Below are positions 53,701-64,000 of a stretch of 64,000 nucleotides of DNA, piece by piece. Below the pieces are notes generated by a model. The model saw only the letters and a list, made by a program, of their open reading frames with translations, searched no databases and had not been told where the DNA came from. The translations under genes were made by a program, and so were the position numbers. How positions within the stretch are numbered: the first letter of the stretch is position 1; the number at the start of each line of letters is the position of its first letter. This stretch comes from Cyanoderma ruficeps (lineage: Eukaryota; Chordata; Aves; Passeriformes; Timaliidae), in NCBI GenBank assembly GCA_008694505.1, contig VZDJ01000223.1:5927679-5991678 (forward strand), read 5' to 3'.

Positions 53701-56591
53701 GCTGACACTGCTGCACTCTGCCCCAGGTCCACCTGCAGACGCAGCAGGAGGTGAAGATGCGGATGATGGGGATGGCCATGCATGTGATCCGCACCGACGG
53801 CTTCCTGGCTCTCTACAACGGGCTCAGCGCCTCACTGTGTCGGCAGGTGAGTGCCTGGAGCTCCTGCAGCACGTGCTGCAGCTGAGGAGCTGCCCTGTGC
53901 CAGGACACGGCCGCTCATTTCCCCCTCATCCAGATGACCTATTCCTTGACTCGCTTTGGCATCTATGAGACCGCAAAGAAACATCTGGGCCAGGGCAAGC
54001 AGGGGCCTCCCCCCTTCTACCAGAAAGTGCTCGTGGCTGCAGCAGGAGGTGAGCCAGGCAGTGGGGCCCTTGGCCCTGGCTTCCCTCAGGATGGATAAAC
54101 CCCTGACCCAACTCTTTGCCCACAGGTTTCACTGGTGGGTTTATAGGGACGCCGGCAGACATGGTGAACGTCAGGTCAGTTCTCTCTGCACGACCAGGGC
54201 TTTTGGCCCGTGCATGATGGCATTTGGGGCGGTGGGTAGTGCTGGGGTGCTCCCAACATCTCTCCTGGCCAGCCTGCCCCACGGTCAGTGAGCCAGGAGC
54301 TCTGTGCCCAGGATGAACAGAGCAGTCCTGCCTTTTGGTGACAGCACCCAGCCGTGTGTGACCGTCAGGGGGAGTGGGAATAAAGGCAACTTTATTGGCC
54401 TTTTGTAAACGGGCAACACAATTCCACTGCCCCGTGCTGGGGTCCCCAATGCTGCAGAGGGCAGTGGGGTACGGGCTCCCCCTCACCTGCACTGCTCTGC
54501 TTTCTAGGATGCAGAACGACATGAAGCAGCCGCCGGCTCAGCGGCGGAAGTGAGTGAGGGGCCAGGGCGAGAGGCGGAGGGGTGGGCGGCCTGGAAGGGC
54601 CGGGGGTGCGGTGGGACCGGGGATCCCGGTGGCCGCGGGGGGGCAGCACCGCACCGGCGGCACGGCCCGAGCGCCGCGCCGGGGGCCGGGGGTCTGGGCC
54701 GGGGGGTCTTGGCCGGGGGTCCGGGCCGGGCCCACCGGTGCCCGGGGGGAGCGGCGGGGCGGCCGCCGTGCTGCGGAGCCTCGGGCCCTGACCTCTTCCC
54801 CTCTCGCTCCTTCCAGTTATTCCCATGCCCTGGATGGCATGTACCGTGTCTTCCGGGAAGGTGAGGCCGTGCCAGCCGTGTGGGTGAGCCTGCTCCGGTG
54901 TCCCAGCAGGTGCCGGGTCGGGGCTTACCCTGGAAGTTCTCTCAGCCGGGGCAGGGAGAGGGGTTGGGGGAGTCCAGGGGAGCGCAGGGTCTGGCGTCTG
55001 GTGGAGCCTGGCAGCCCGCACATACTTGGTGGGAACGGCTGACCCGCTGGAAGCTGCAACAGAAAAGCACAGGAGGGTGGAGCAGGTGGAACAGAGGATG
55101 AGCAGAGGCAGGGAGGAGGTCATGCTGTTTTGAAGGACTCCCTACTCCTTCAGTCTGTTTGGTATGGTGTGCTTCTCGCAGGGCTGTGTGAGGAGTTGGG
55201 GACACAGAGACTGGGCGTGGAAGGAGGCTCCCGGGGTAATGGAGTGTGAGTGATGGCAAAGAACTGTGCTGATCCAAATCTGTCTGTCCGCAGAGGGCCC
55301 GAAGAAACTCTTCTCAGGAGCATCGGTGGCATCGCTTCGCGGGGCCCTTGTTACTGTTGGGCAGGTAGGACAGCTCTGCTGGGCAGTAGGTGACTGGGAT
55401 AGGGACTAGGATGGTCCCTGACATGGCAAGGAAAGGGGAACATGTCGCTGATTCACCATGTCTCTGCAGCTTTCCTGTTATGACCAGGCCAAGCAGCTGG
55501 TTCTTGCAACTGGATTGTTGTCAGACAATGTCTTCACTCACTTCCTGTCCAGCTTTATCGCTGTGAGTGGGGTTGGGGTCTGGGGGACAGAGCTGGGGCT
55601 GGCTTTGCCTGCAGCCAGATTCAGAGTGTCAGGCTGGGGCTGCCAGAGCTGCCACTCGGGGCTCGGTGGAGCAGGGCTGGGCACAGTGGCTCCAGGAGGC
55701 TCCTGGCCTGAGGTCGGGTCCCAGCGTGGCTCTGAGTCTCTCTAGTGACCACAGCAGTTGCTGGCACAGAGGTCTCCTGACTTGGCTGACTCTCTGCAGG
55801 GCATATGTGCCACATTCCTGTGCCAGCCCCTGGATGTGGTCAAGACCCGCATGATGAACTCGCACGGAGAGTACCGGGTGAGTCGCCCACCTCGCCCACC
55901 TTGCCACTGCCTGTCCTCCCATCTCTATGTGCCAGCTTTTGCCTCCTGGCCCCTCCCACCTCATCTCTCACCCTCTCACTCCAGGGTGTTGCCCACTGTG
56001 CCATGGAAACTGCCAAGCTCGGGCCACTTGCCTTCTACAAGGTACCTGGCTGGGGGGACATGGGGTGGGGCAGGCTGGGCCGAGCTGGGAGCAGAGGAGA
56101 TGGTCCAGAACAGTCCTGGGGCAGGGGACCTTCCAGGTTCTGCTATGGCAGCCCAGCTGCCTCCTGCATCAGGCCTTTGTCTGCCTGGGCCAGGCCTGGC
56201 CATGAGGTATTGCAAGCCCTGGCCTCAATGGGACTCAGGCTGTGCCCAGGCACCACAGCTGTGGCCCTGCTGCACCCATCAAGCTCCCAAACAGCAGTGC
56301 AGGTGCCAGAGGGGTTAGCACATGGTGCTGAGACCTGTGTGCACCGTGGTGGCCGTGGTGTGACAGTGCCTGCTCCACAGCCCAGCCACTGCTGACCCAC
56401 GCCTGCCCAGCTGGGCTGCTGCCAGGGTTGGGCTGCTGGGACAACCAGTGGCAAGCACACACTGACTCTTCCTCTTCTTGCTGTCTCAGGGCTTTGTTCC
56501 TGCTGCTGTCCGGCTCATTCCTCAGACCGTTCTCACCTTTCTCTTCCTGGAGCAGCTGCGCAAATATTTTGGGATCAAAGTGACCACCTGA
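50772..56591 (+). CDS. SLC25A10: SLC25A10: mitochondrial dicarboxylate carrier (DIC)
   Basis: Eleven exons: 50772-50861, 53727-53846, 53934-54048, 54126-54174, 54508-54549, 54817-54860, 55294-55364, 55470-55562, 55800-55877, 55985-56041, 56490-56591, in phase, giving 286 residues (human 287). It exchanges malate/succinate for phosphate, sulfate or thiosulfate across the inner mitochondrial membrane. Three repeats of two helices each carry the carrier signature PX[DE]XX[KR]: PLDLLK (exon 1), PADMVNVR (exon 4) and PLDVVKTR (exon 9). RMQNDMKQPPAQRRNYSHALDG is characteristic of DIC (split over exons 4-6). The C-terminus FLEQLRKYFGIKV matches human closely. Intron 1 (2.9 kb) is filled by G-rich tandem repeats at its start. 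Intron 5 (54550-54816) is a dense CpG stretch. Confidence 0.97.
50930..51745. repeat. G-rich degenerate minisatellite in SLC25A10 intron 1
   Basis: The first part repeats a ~38 bp unit (GGGGACGGTTATAGGGGCC, then GGTAGTGGTGAGGGGTTGG) about three times between 50955 and 51090. Further right, loosely related units built on GGTCCTGGAGCAG, TTGAGGGGATG and AGAATGGCTG continue to about 51740. The strand asymmetry (G-rich on plus) keeps a long minus-strand frame open (51658-50912), which is an artefact. Confidence 0.75.
51746..53726 (+). other. SLC25A10: Rest of SLC25A10 intron 1
   Basis: About 2 kb of GC-rich intron with no recognised exon, repeat family or RNA gene. Confidence 0.55.
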
Positions 56592-57500
56592 GTCCGAGGG
56601 ACCAGACCCTGCCTTGCCCCAAGGGGGGGTGAGCGTGTGGGTCACCCCCAAGATCCCAGAACCCCTCTCTGCTCTCTGGGGCCAATGCCATTCCCCCTCC
56701 TCTCAACTCTACTCCTGTGCCTTGCCAGCACCTGTGGCCAACTTCCCCCTTGCAAACCTCTCACCCCCATTCTGAGCACCTCCACTTCTGCGTTACTGCT
56801 TCTGGGGTTGTTTTTTTTTGGGGGGGGGTCTGTCTTCCCACTTCTCTACTGGCTGTGAGTTCTGTCCTTGCCCCCCCTCAGCCTTGTCCCTGATGTGCCC
56901 CAGAAGCAGGACAGTGCTATCTCAGGGAGTGGGGAGATAGATGCCTGGCTCTGTACCTCATCACAGAGCCCATGGGACTGGGGGGGCTGCTGACCCCACA
57001 GCTGTGGGGCTGGGGCTCTCCTTGGGGCAGTGTGTGTGAGGCCTGTCCTCTCTCTGCCTTTAGCCTGCGTGCTCCTCCCTAACCCCAGCAGAACTTGGAC
57101 CTCCTGCCCTGCTCCTGGCCTCCCACCCTCTGCTTCTGCTTGGCCAAAACTCCTCAGCACTGCTGGCTGCTGGGCTCTTCAGGGATTGTGCCTCATACCA
57201 ATGATGGTGGGGAACATGGCCTTGCTCTGGCAGGGCCTGGTAATGCCTGCTTGGGGGCCCAGTACCCCACACTGGATCCAGCCTCTGTGGGGGCATCCCC
57301 CACCACCACTCTGCAGCCTCACTCACCTTAGGGCTGGGCAGACCCCCACCCCTCACAGCCCCTCACCCCACACTGCCCAGTGTGTGGGGGCTGTGAGCAC
57401 CAGCCCCTTCACTATGGGTACCCCTGTGTGTGCTGGCCCCAAGGAATCAAAGAACTGGAATATCTGAGACCTTGAAGTATAATAAAGAGTGAAGGTGGCA
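56592..57500 (+). other. SLC25A10: SLC25A10 3' UTR
   Basis: About 890 bases from the stop to AATAAA at 57481-57486. It includes adjoining T and G homopolymer runs at about 56811-56829, which could cause sequencing error or strand-specific structure. Confidence 0.75.
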
Positions 57501-58880
57501 CAGGGCCTGCTGTCCTGTTAGGAGCGGAGAGATGCTGGACCCAGTTTTCATGGCCGAGGGCAAGGGCTGGGAGCTGAGCCCCCAGAGCAGAGAGGGGGTA
57601 GCAAGGCTTGGCCCCTGTCACTGTGCCCCATAGGGGGTCTTCACCGTGTGCCCAGCACCCCTGGCCCTGTGTGCAGAGGGAGCTGTGGGCAGGCCCCACA
57701 GCCAGGCCTGCGCCGAGCTGTGCCCGGTCTCAGCTGGGCAGCAGCTCCAGGGTAGGGCTGTGCCAAGGGCGCCCGTCACCTCTGCGGGAGCTGCCTCCTG
57801 GATGTGACACTAATTGGGCTTCAGCACTGAACAGAGGCAGGCTGGCACAGCAGAGCAGTGAAAGCTTGTCACCTTAACAAGGCCTAATGATGCTGACTGG
57901 CATCACCACTCTGGGCTTATGCCCAGCCGCAGCAGAGGCCATGGGCAGGTGAGCACTCGGGGAGCTGGCCCCTCTCCTCACGAGTGGCAGGCTGTGCTTC
58001 CTCATCCCCCACGTCCTGCAGCACTGCTCCTGGGGCTGACGGCTGCTGCTCTGTGTCATGCAAAGGGCAGGCATAGAGCAGGAAAGCGATGGAGCCCCAT
58101 GGCCCCCCAGCCATGAGCCCTGCTCAGCCCCTGACGGCCAGTGGCAGGGACATTCCAGCAGGGCTGTGGTCCCCACAGCTGCACCAGCCCTGTGCTGCCG
58201 CTGTGCACATACCCTCACCACATCGCTTGTGGCAGCCGAACTGCTGCAGTCACACTGGCAGGACAGCATGTGCCAGACACAGCCGCGAGCACAGCGCCCA
58301 CAGCTGCAGTGCGAGGGCACTCCTTATCTCTTGAGCGGCCGAGAACATGGGGCTGGCCTGTGGCCGTGTCTGTGCTGGCTGCTCCCTGGTCCCACCCTGC
58401 CCGCTACCAGGGCTCCCGCAGCTGCCTGCAGGGGCTCCCCCAAGGCGCGTCTCTCCAGCCACCACGTAGGGCTGGGGTCTCCCAGTCCTCCCCCAGAGCC
58501 CCCGTCCTGGGCTGGAAGGGTGCCAGGGCCATCTCCAGGGGGGCAGCCGTGGGTACAATTCCCGTGGCAAGACACCCGCAGGCCCCAGCGTGTGCCCGGG
58601 CTCCTCTGCCCTCGCCCACCGGGACTTCCAGCCAGGGCAGCCGCGTAGAGTGGGACCCCGAGGGAGGGAGCTCTGGGGGATCCGGGGCTGGGCTGAGTGG
58701 GCTACCGGGGTTCATGCTGGCTGTACCTGTGCTGCCATGGCCAACACCTCCTGCACATTTCAGTGTGTTCGTGCCGGGAGGCCGGGACTGGGCACTCCCA
58801 GGGCTCCCCCGGATCCCTCTCCAGCCCCAGCCGGCCGGTCGCGGTGCATCGCTCTTTCTGGGCTGTGTTTACCTGCAGCG
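57501..58880. other. Intergenic, no gene seen
   Basis: GC-rich DNA after SLC25A10. A less GC-rich pocket at about 57806-57905 (ACTAATTGGGCTTCAG to CCTAATGATGCTGACTGGC) stands out as a possible regulatory element. Nothing else is supported. Confidence 0.45.
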
Positions 58881-59475
58881 GGACAGCGGCGGCCAACACT
58901 GACCCGTCACCGCCGGCGGCGGCCGGAGCGCGGGTGTCGAGGCGGCGGGCGGCGGCGCGGCCGAGATCCGTCCGGGTCCCTGAGGGTCCGAGCAGCCGCG
59001 CGGCACGGCAGGAGCGGGCGGCGAGCTGGCACCGGGGACACCTCCCGGGGAACGGACCCCGGGCCCGCTCCCTCGGGGCTGGCGCGGTCTAGCCGCCCCC
59101 GGCGCATCGCCCGTCCCCGCCGCCGAGCCGAGCCGGTGCCCGGGAGTGGGGCGGGGCAGGCGCAAGCGGCGGCGCTCCCGCAGCTCCCGGGAACGACCGC
59201 CGGGGATGCGGGGGGCAGCGCCAAGCGCTCGGGCGGGGCTGGGGCACCGGGCTGTGCCCCCCTCGTGCCGGCGGGAGGAGCGGGGCGGCGGGACGCGGCT
59301 CGGCGCCCGTGGTCCCTCCCCCCGAGCCGGTCCCTCCCCCTGAGTCGCCACAGCCGCTGCCGTCGCGGCTCCGCTAAAGTTTTCGCCGAGCGCGCCGGAC
59401 CCGGTCCCCGCCGGTCCCGAGATGCGTTCGGGAGCCGCCACGAGCCCAGCCCCGACAGGTACGGGGAAGGGAGGG
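58880..59475 (+). promoter_or_regulatory. CpG-island promoter with candidate first exon
   Basis: A dense CpG block ends in a good splice donor (CCGACAG|GTACGG, last exon base at about 59458). An ATG at 59422 would give only 12 codons before that donor, so it could be a coding start or part of an untranslated exon. By human gene order the next gene after SLC25A10 is GCGR (glucagon receptor, same strand), whose first exon is untranslated, but nothing in the sequence itself identifies the gene. Confidence 0.45.
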
Positions 59476-62400
59476 AGGAGGGCGGGGAGCGCCCATAGCC
59501 GCGGTCTCAGAGCTCGGGATGTCGCACGTCCCGTCGCGGGGATGAAGATTCAAGTGACGACTGCGCAACCCCGGGGCCACGAATTGAGCCCCGGGAGCCC
59601 AGACCAGCAGCTCCCAGAGCTGCCCCGATGCTGGGCGCCGGCCCCGGGGAAAATGAGCCCCTGGGTGACGGGTGTTCTGGGCCTGGGGTCGCAGCAGGGC
59701 TGTCTGTGCCCGCTTCCCGTCCCACCGCTGCCACTGGCGTCGCTGGGCAGGGGCGCTGCCGTCAGGCTCACGGCACCCCTGGGCTCTGCCCTGGCTGTGG
59801 TGAGGCCCCCGGCCAGCGATTCCAGCTGAACTCCGTCGCGTTGGGAGTAATTCCCGGAGCAGCCCTTAGTCGGGGTGGGACGCGCGTGGTCTCCCTGCCC
59901 TGGGCACAGCAGTGCCCGTAGGTCTCCTGCCGAGGGGCCGAAGCAGGGGACACTTTGCCAGCTCCCAGCTCTCCCCAAGCTCTCTGGGTATTACGGGGGC
60001 CTGGTGCGAGTGCCCTTTGTGACTCTGTCCTGAGCTCTGCTGTGTCAACACGGTGTTGGTAAATGGCTTTGTTTAACCAGGACATGTCGGGTATGTGACC
60101 TTGCTGTCCTGCTGGTTGCAAGTGCATCTCGAAAGCTGCTGCAGGTCCCCTCTGCCTGGCACTGCATTCCCCTCGGGGTGGTGAGGGAAGCAGGGACAGC
60201 CTGCTCCCCTCTGAGGGCATGGCCTGAGGACGGAGCATCCGCTCTGCTCAGCCCTGGCCGTGCATCCCGCGGCACAGCACCGTGCCCCGTGCAGTGCCTG
60301 CCGCGGGTGTCCTGACCCACACCAAATTCAGTGATTGCCCCTGCGATTTTGTCTGTGCATCAGCAGGAAAATTTAGGGCCTGCAGGACCCCTCGTCAGCG
60401 TGTTAGTGCTGCCCCAGCTGCCAGCTCTTGTGGCTTCCCACCAATCCTGCTCCTTTCCGCACACTGCGGTGCATTTGTTTTTTGTTCTGTTGCCTAGAGA
60501 GGGGAAAAGAGAAAAGGCTGAATGGAGAATAGGCAAAATGTGGATTAAAAATAGTTAATGAAAAAATGTGACCACAAACCCTGATCAGCAGCACAGGGCT
60601 AAAACCAGCCACTGAGCACAGCATCTCCAGGCAAGGACAAGGGCAGGGGAAGCCAGACACAGGAGAGATGGGATGGCTGCTCAGCTCCATCCCCTTTTGC
60701 TCCACCACTGGATCCTGCTTTGTCCTGCATCCCCATGTCCTGGTTTATCTACCCCAGCACTGGGGTTGAGTGCACATGCCTGGGCACAGCAGGTATCAGT
60801 GGATGGCTGGGCACGTGTGGGCCCCGCTGCACCCCCTTCCTCGCTGGGGCTGGTGTCCGGCTGTACCCGGGGCTGCAGAATCTGCTGGTTGGGTAGGCAG
60901 CTGTGGAGCTCCCAGTGCAGGGGAGTGTGCCCATTAGCCTGTCTGCATTGACCTTTTCCTAGGCTTTTCCCAGCCCTGTGCCTCCCCTGTGACATGCTGA
61001 CCACACGTGTCACACTGTGCCTCTTGTGCCTCCCTTCTGTGTTTCATAGGTTTTCATGCAACGTGATGAACAAAAACACCCCTTTCCTTGAGCCAGGGAT
61101 GAGGTGCTGTGTGGCTCAGCATCCCTTTGGCAGAGCCAGCTGGGCAGCAAGGTAATTTGGCTGCTGCCAGGCTGTATCATGGTCCCTCTTTGGTACAGGG
61201 CAGCTGTGCAGGTACCCCCTGACCATGCCTTGTGGTGACTGGGCAGTAGGGGAGGGGATTCAAAGAGCATTTGTCCTCTTTGCATCCTATGATGGTGTTG
61301 ATGAAAACACTGTCAGGGCTGGTTTGGGTTTTTGTGGTCCAAGGTGACACAGAATCCAACATCACCGGTGCCTGGTGACGTCGGCTCTCTCCATGTGCCG
61401 CTGCTCAGGGCTTCCACAATCATGTAGCTCTGTGCAAATAAGTCACAGCCTTGCAGCACAAGAACTGTTTTGGGCTGCTCCTCTGCTGCCAAATTTCCTT
61501 GTACTTCTCAAGGAAAGAATGGAGAAGGGGAGTCAGAAACATCCCAGAGCTTCTGTCATGGACACAGGGCAGGGACGGTGCAGGACAGGCCTCCTGGCCC
61601 TCCCTGCCATGGCCATCTCCCCTAGCCTTGCCCCGCTTGCCGTGGTCCTGGTGGAAAGTGGAGCAGCATCTGCAGGGCCAGGCTGGCACTGGCATTGCAT
61701 CAGCCCTGGCCCAGCACCGTCCCCTCCCCTGCCAAGTGCCCAAGCCCCTGCCGTGCTGGCATGTAGCTCCAAGCTCGAAGCCAAGCCAGCCGTGGAAAGC
61801 ACCGCATTAGCGCACGGGGGGCTAATCCCTGTGTCCAGAGGCCACACAGCCCCCACAGCTGCCTCCAAGCCAACGGGGCCGTGCTGGGTGCAGGGCTGTG
61901 CTCACAGGAGGCCAAGTGCCCACCCCACTGGGGAGGCAGGAGTCCTGTGGGACCCGGCCCTGGGGGGCTGCACCAGCCTCACAGCACTTGTGCAGGGCTG
62001 TGGCTGTGCCAAGGTGCTCCCAAGTCACGTTGCAGATGCTCATGAGTGTCCTATGGAGACTTTACCAAGTCAGTGATCCACATGACTATTGGCTGCAGTG
62101 ATCCCAGGTGTGGAGCTCATTCTCTCACACATGTAATGGCAGCAAAGCCAGAGGGGCTGAGGTGGCAAAATCTCCAGGGGAAACTGGTCACGATGGGATG
62201 AGGAGACAGTCTCTTCCTAGGCAGGGCTGGGCACTCACCCACCAGTGAGGGTCCATGCTACTACAGAGCTGCTGCAGGGTAGCATGGAGGCTGCACACCC
62301 ATCATTGGGGGGGCAAAATCCTAACGCAGCCCTTTTCTCATCCATTTCCTATGTCTTGGTGCAATGCCATGGCAGCAGTGCGCTCAGGTCCTCAATCTGC

Positions 62401-64000
62401 CCTGCACCCTGCCCGGGCTGGTCCCTGCCTCCTGACCACCCTGGGGTCAAGGGCAATTGCCATGAGCTGCAGGTCAGCTGGAGGCCACAGGGGCACCAGT
62501 CAAGGGGAACGGGCATCCTTGCTTTGCCCCTGTGGCTGCAGGGGTGGCACTGCTGGCTTGGGAAAGGCAAATACAAATGCCAGCAGCAGCCCCACTCTGA
62601 GGGCAGATGATGGTGCCTCTGTCTGACCCCTCTGGTCCCCAGCACTGGGGCTACCAGCAGTGGTGTTGCATGTAGCCATCCCAGTGTTGGCTCCTTGTTC
62701 CTGCTCTTCCAGCACAAGGTCTCTTCGTGGCTATGAAGTGGAGCTGTTCTGGGTGTTTGCAGCCTGGGCTCCATGAAGGTCAGCAGCCACAGAACCATGA
62801 CACAGGAACATACCACACTGTCCAACACCAGCGTGGGGCAAAAGTCCCCTGGACACCCGGTGTCATGCACTGCAGCCCCTCAGCGGCACCAATTCACAGG
62901 CCAGGCACCCTTCACCCACTGCTTATGACTTGGTGTGGTGAGGAATCCCCCAAAGTCTGGCCACAGCCACAGCTGGGGATGAGATGCCAGGGCAGGGAAT
63001 GTGGCACTGGGAGCCAGTTGGGCACAGCAGAGTGAAAGGAGGTGGTGAGGATATGGGGCCAGGCCCCTTGTTGGCACCCAGGACGCAGCTGAGAGGGGCT
63101 GCAGCACGTCCAGCTGGTAGAGCTGCTACCCAAGGCTCTGCAGGCACTGCTGCTGGGCAGTGCCAGCTCTGGGGAGGGGCTTGTGCTGCCAGTGGTCCCA
63201 GCCACCCCAGAGCTTGCTGTTCCACCACACAGAGACACTGCTCCCTCTCTGCCATTGCCCATTGGCACCTGACCAGGGAGAGCTGATCCATGGCTACTTG
63301 TGCACGCCCACGTCTCTGCTGGAAACAGCCCCCTGTCTGTGGGTAGCAGGGACCCCTCGTCCTGTGGGTAGCGGGGTCCAGCACAATGCCACGGTTGTGC
63401 AGCACCACAGGCAGCTGGGGCAAAGGGCTGGGCAGGGTGAGGGGGAAGACCAGTGCTGGGGCGAGGAGCATGACTGGCCCCCGTGCCAGGACCCCTCACC
63501 CAGTGCAGTCTGCCCGGCTTGGCCACAGTGGGGCCAGGGCCAGGGAGTGGCTGCCAGATGGGGGGAGTCCAGGGCAGAGGCCTCCCTGCTGCTAAATCCC
63601 ACTGCAGCAACTAAAAATAGCGACACCTCTGCCCCAAAGTTGCTCCCTGGCTGCGCAGAGGGGCTGACAGCAAGTCACTGTGACCCAAGGACCTGGAGGA
63701 GCATTCCCAACCAGGGCAGGGACTGATGCTTGGCCAGGGACAGGCACTGGGATCTTCCCGTGGGAGTGGGACATAGGTGGTGGCGGGGTGGGACAGGTAG
63801 GGATGATGTGGGGCTGGAGGGGGATACAGGGATGGTGGGATCAGGCTAGCAGGGGGACAGGGATGCTGGCAGGGGGGTGTGGGAGGAAAGAGACAGGGAT
63901 CCTGAGGTGGGATGGGAGAGGGACTAGGACAGGGATACTGGTGGGGCAACAGCGTTGCTGGGGTGGGGCTGGGGTGATGACAAAAATAGGAATTCTGGAA
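59476..64000. other. Downstream region, possibly first intron of the next gene; no exon recognised
   Basis: No coding exon was recognised on either strand. CTAAAAATAG at about 63610-63619 fits a MEF2-type site. From about 63770 to 63970 the plus strand is G-rich with repeated CAGGGAT and GGGATG units, a degenerate low-complexity repeat. Confidence 0.45.

Noticed and set aside
1..64000. CRISPR array, prokaryotic operon, prophage, tRNA or rRNA genes
   Set aside because: None seen. The window is vertebrate nuclear DNA with spliced genes; no regular spacer array or cloverleaf was recognised by eye.

Overview
The window is vertebrate nuclear DNA and almost certainly avian. All coding genes are split by short GT-AG introns. 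Two CR1 LINE 3' fragments, typical of birds and reptiles, are present. The base composition is GC-rich and the genes are compact, as on avian microchromosomes. Gene order matches parts of human 17q25.3 (chicken chromosome 18 by synteny, from general knowledge). No species can be named from the sequence alone. Exons were assembled by hand from splice sites, reading-frame phase and remembered family sequences; no alignment was run.

Layout: PGS1 exon 1 (minus, 759-889; bases 1-758 are its intron 1). SOCS3 (plus, one coding exon 3062-3691, with a 5' UTR exon and paired STAT sites). An 11.7 kb GC-rich stretch without recognisable genes, holding an orphan CpG island and several small AT-rich palindromic pockets. 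THA1 (plus, 7 exons, intact threonine aldolase). AFMID (minus, 11 exons), head to head with TK1 (plus, 7 exons). SYNGR2 (minus, 4 exons), head to head with TMC6 (plus, 19 coding exons). ARL16 (minus, 5 exons), 139 bp head to head with HGS (plus, 21 exons). MRPL12 (plus, 4 exons). SLC25A10 (plus, 11 exons). The last 6.5 kb has no recognised coding exon, but holds a CpG island at about 58.9-59.5 kb with a possible untranslated first exon.

The genes do not form a pathway. They are housekeeping and signalling neighbours: mitochondrial lipid synthesis (PGS1), cytokine feedback (SOCS3), amino-acid catabolism (THA1, AFMID), nucleotide salvage (TK1), vesicle and channel membrane proteins (SYNGR2, TMC6), endosomal sorting and small GTPase (HGS, ARL16), and mitochondrial translation and transport (MRPL12, SLC25A10). 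Regulation is organised around divergent CpG-island promoters: AFMID/TK1, SYNGR2/TMC6, ARL16/HGS and, more loosely, PGS1/SOCS3.

The best unusual signals are: an apparent U12-type AT-AC intron in ARL16; three inverted CCAAT boxes at exact 41 bp spacing before TK1; an intact THA1; a shortened PEST insert in SOCS3; the join of two blocks that lie megabases apart in human (TMC6 next to ARL16); the absence of BIRC5, TMEM235, TMC8 and C17orf99 from their expected places; and two assembly flaws inside HGS exons. I saw no convincing novel multi-gene system, mobile-element gene, CRISPR array or RNA gene.
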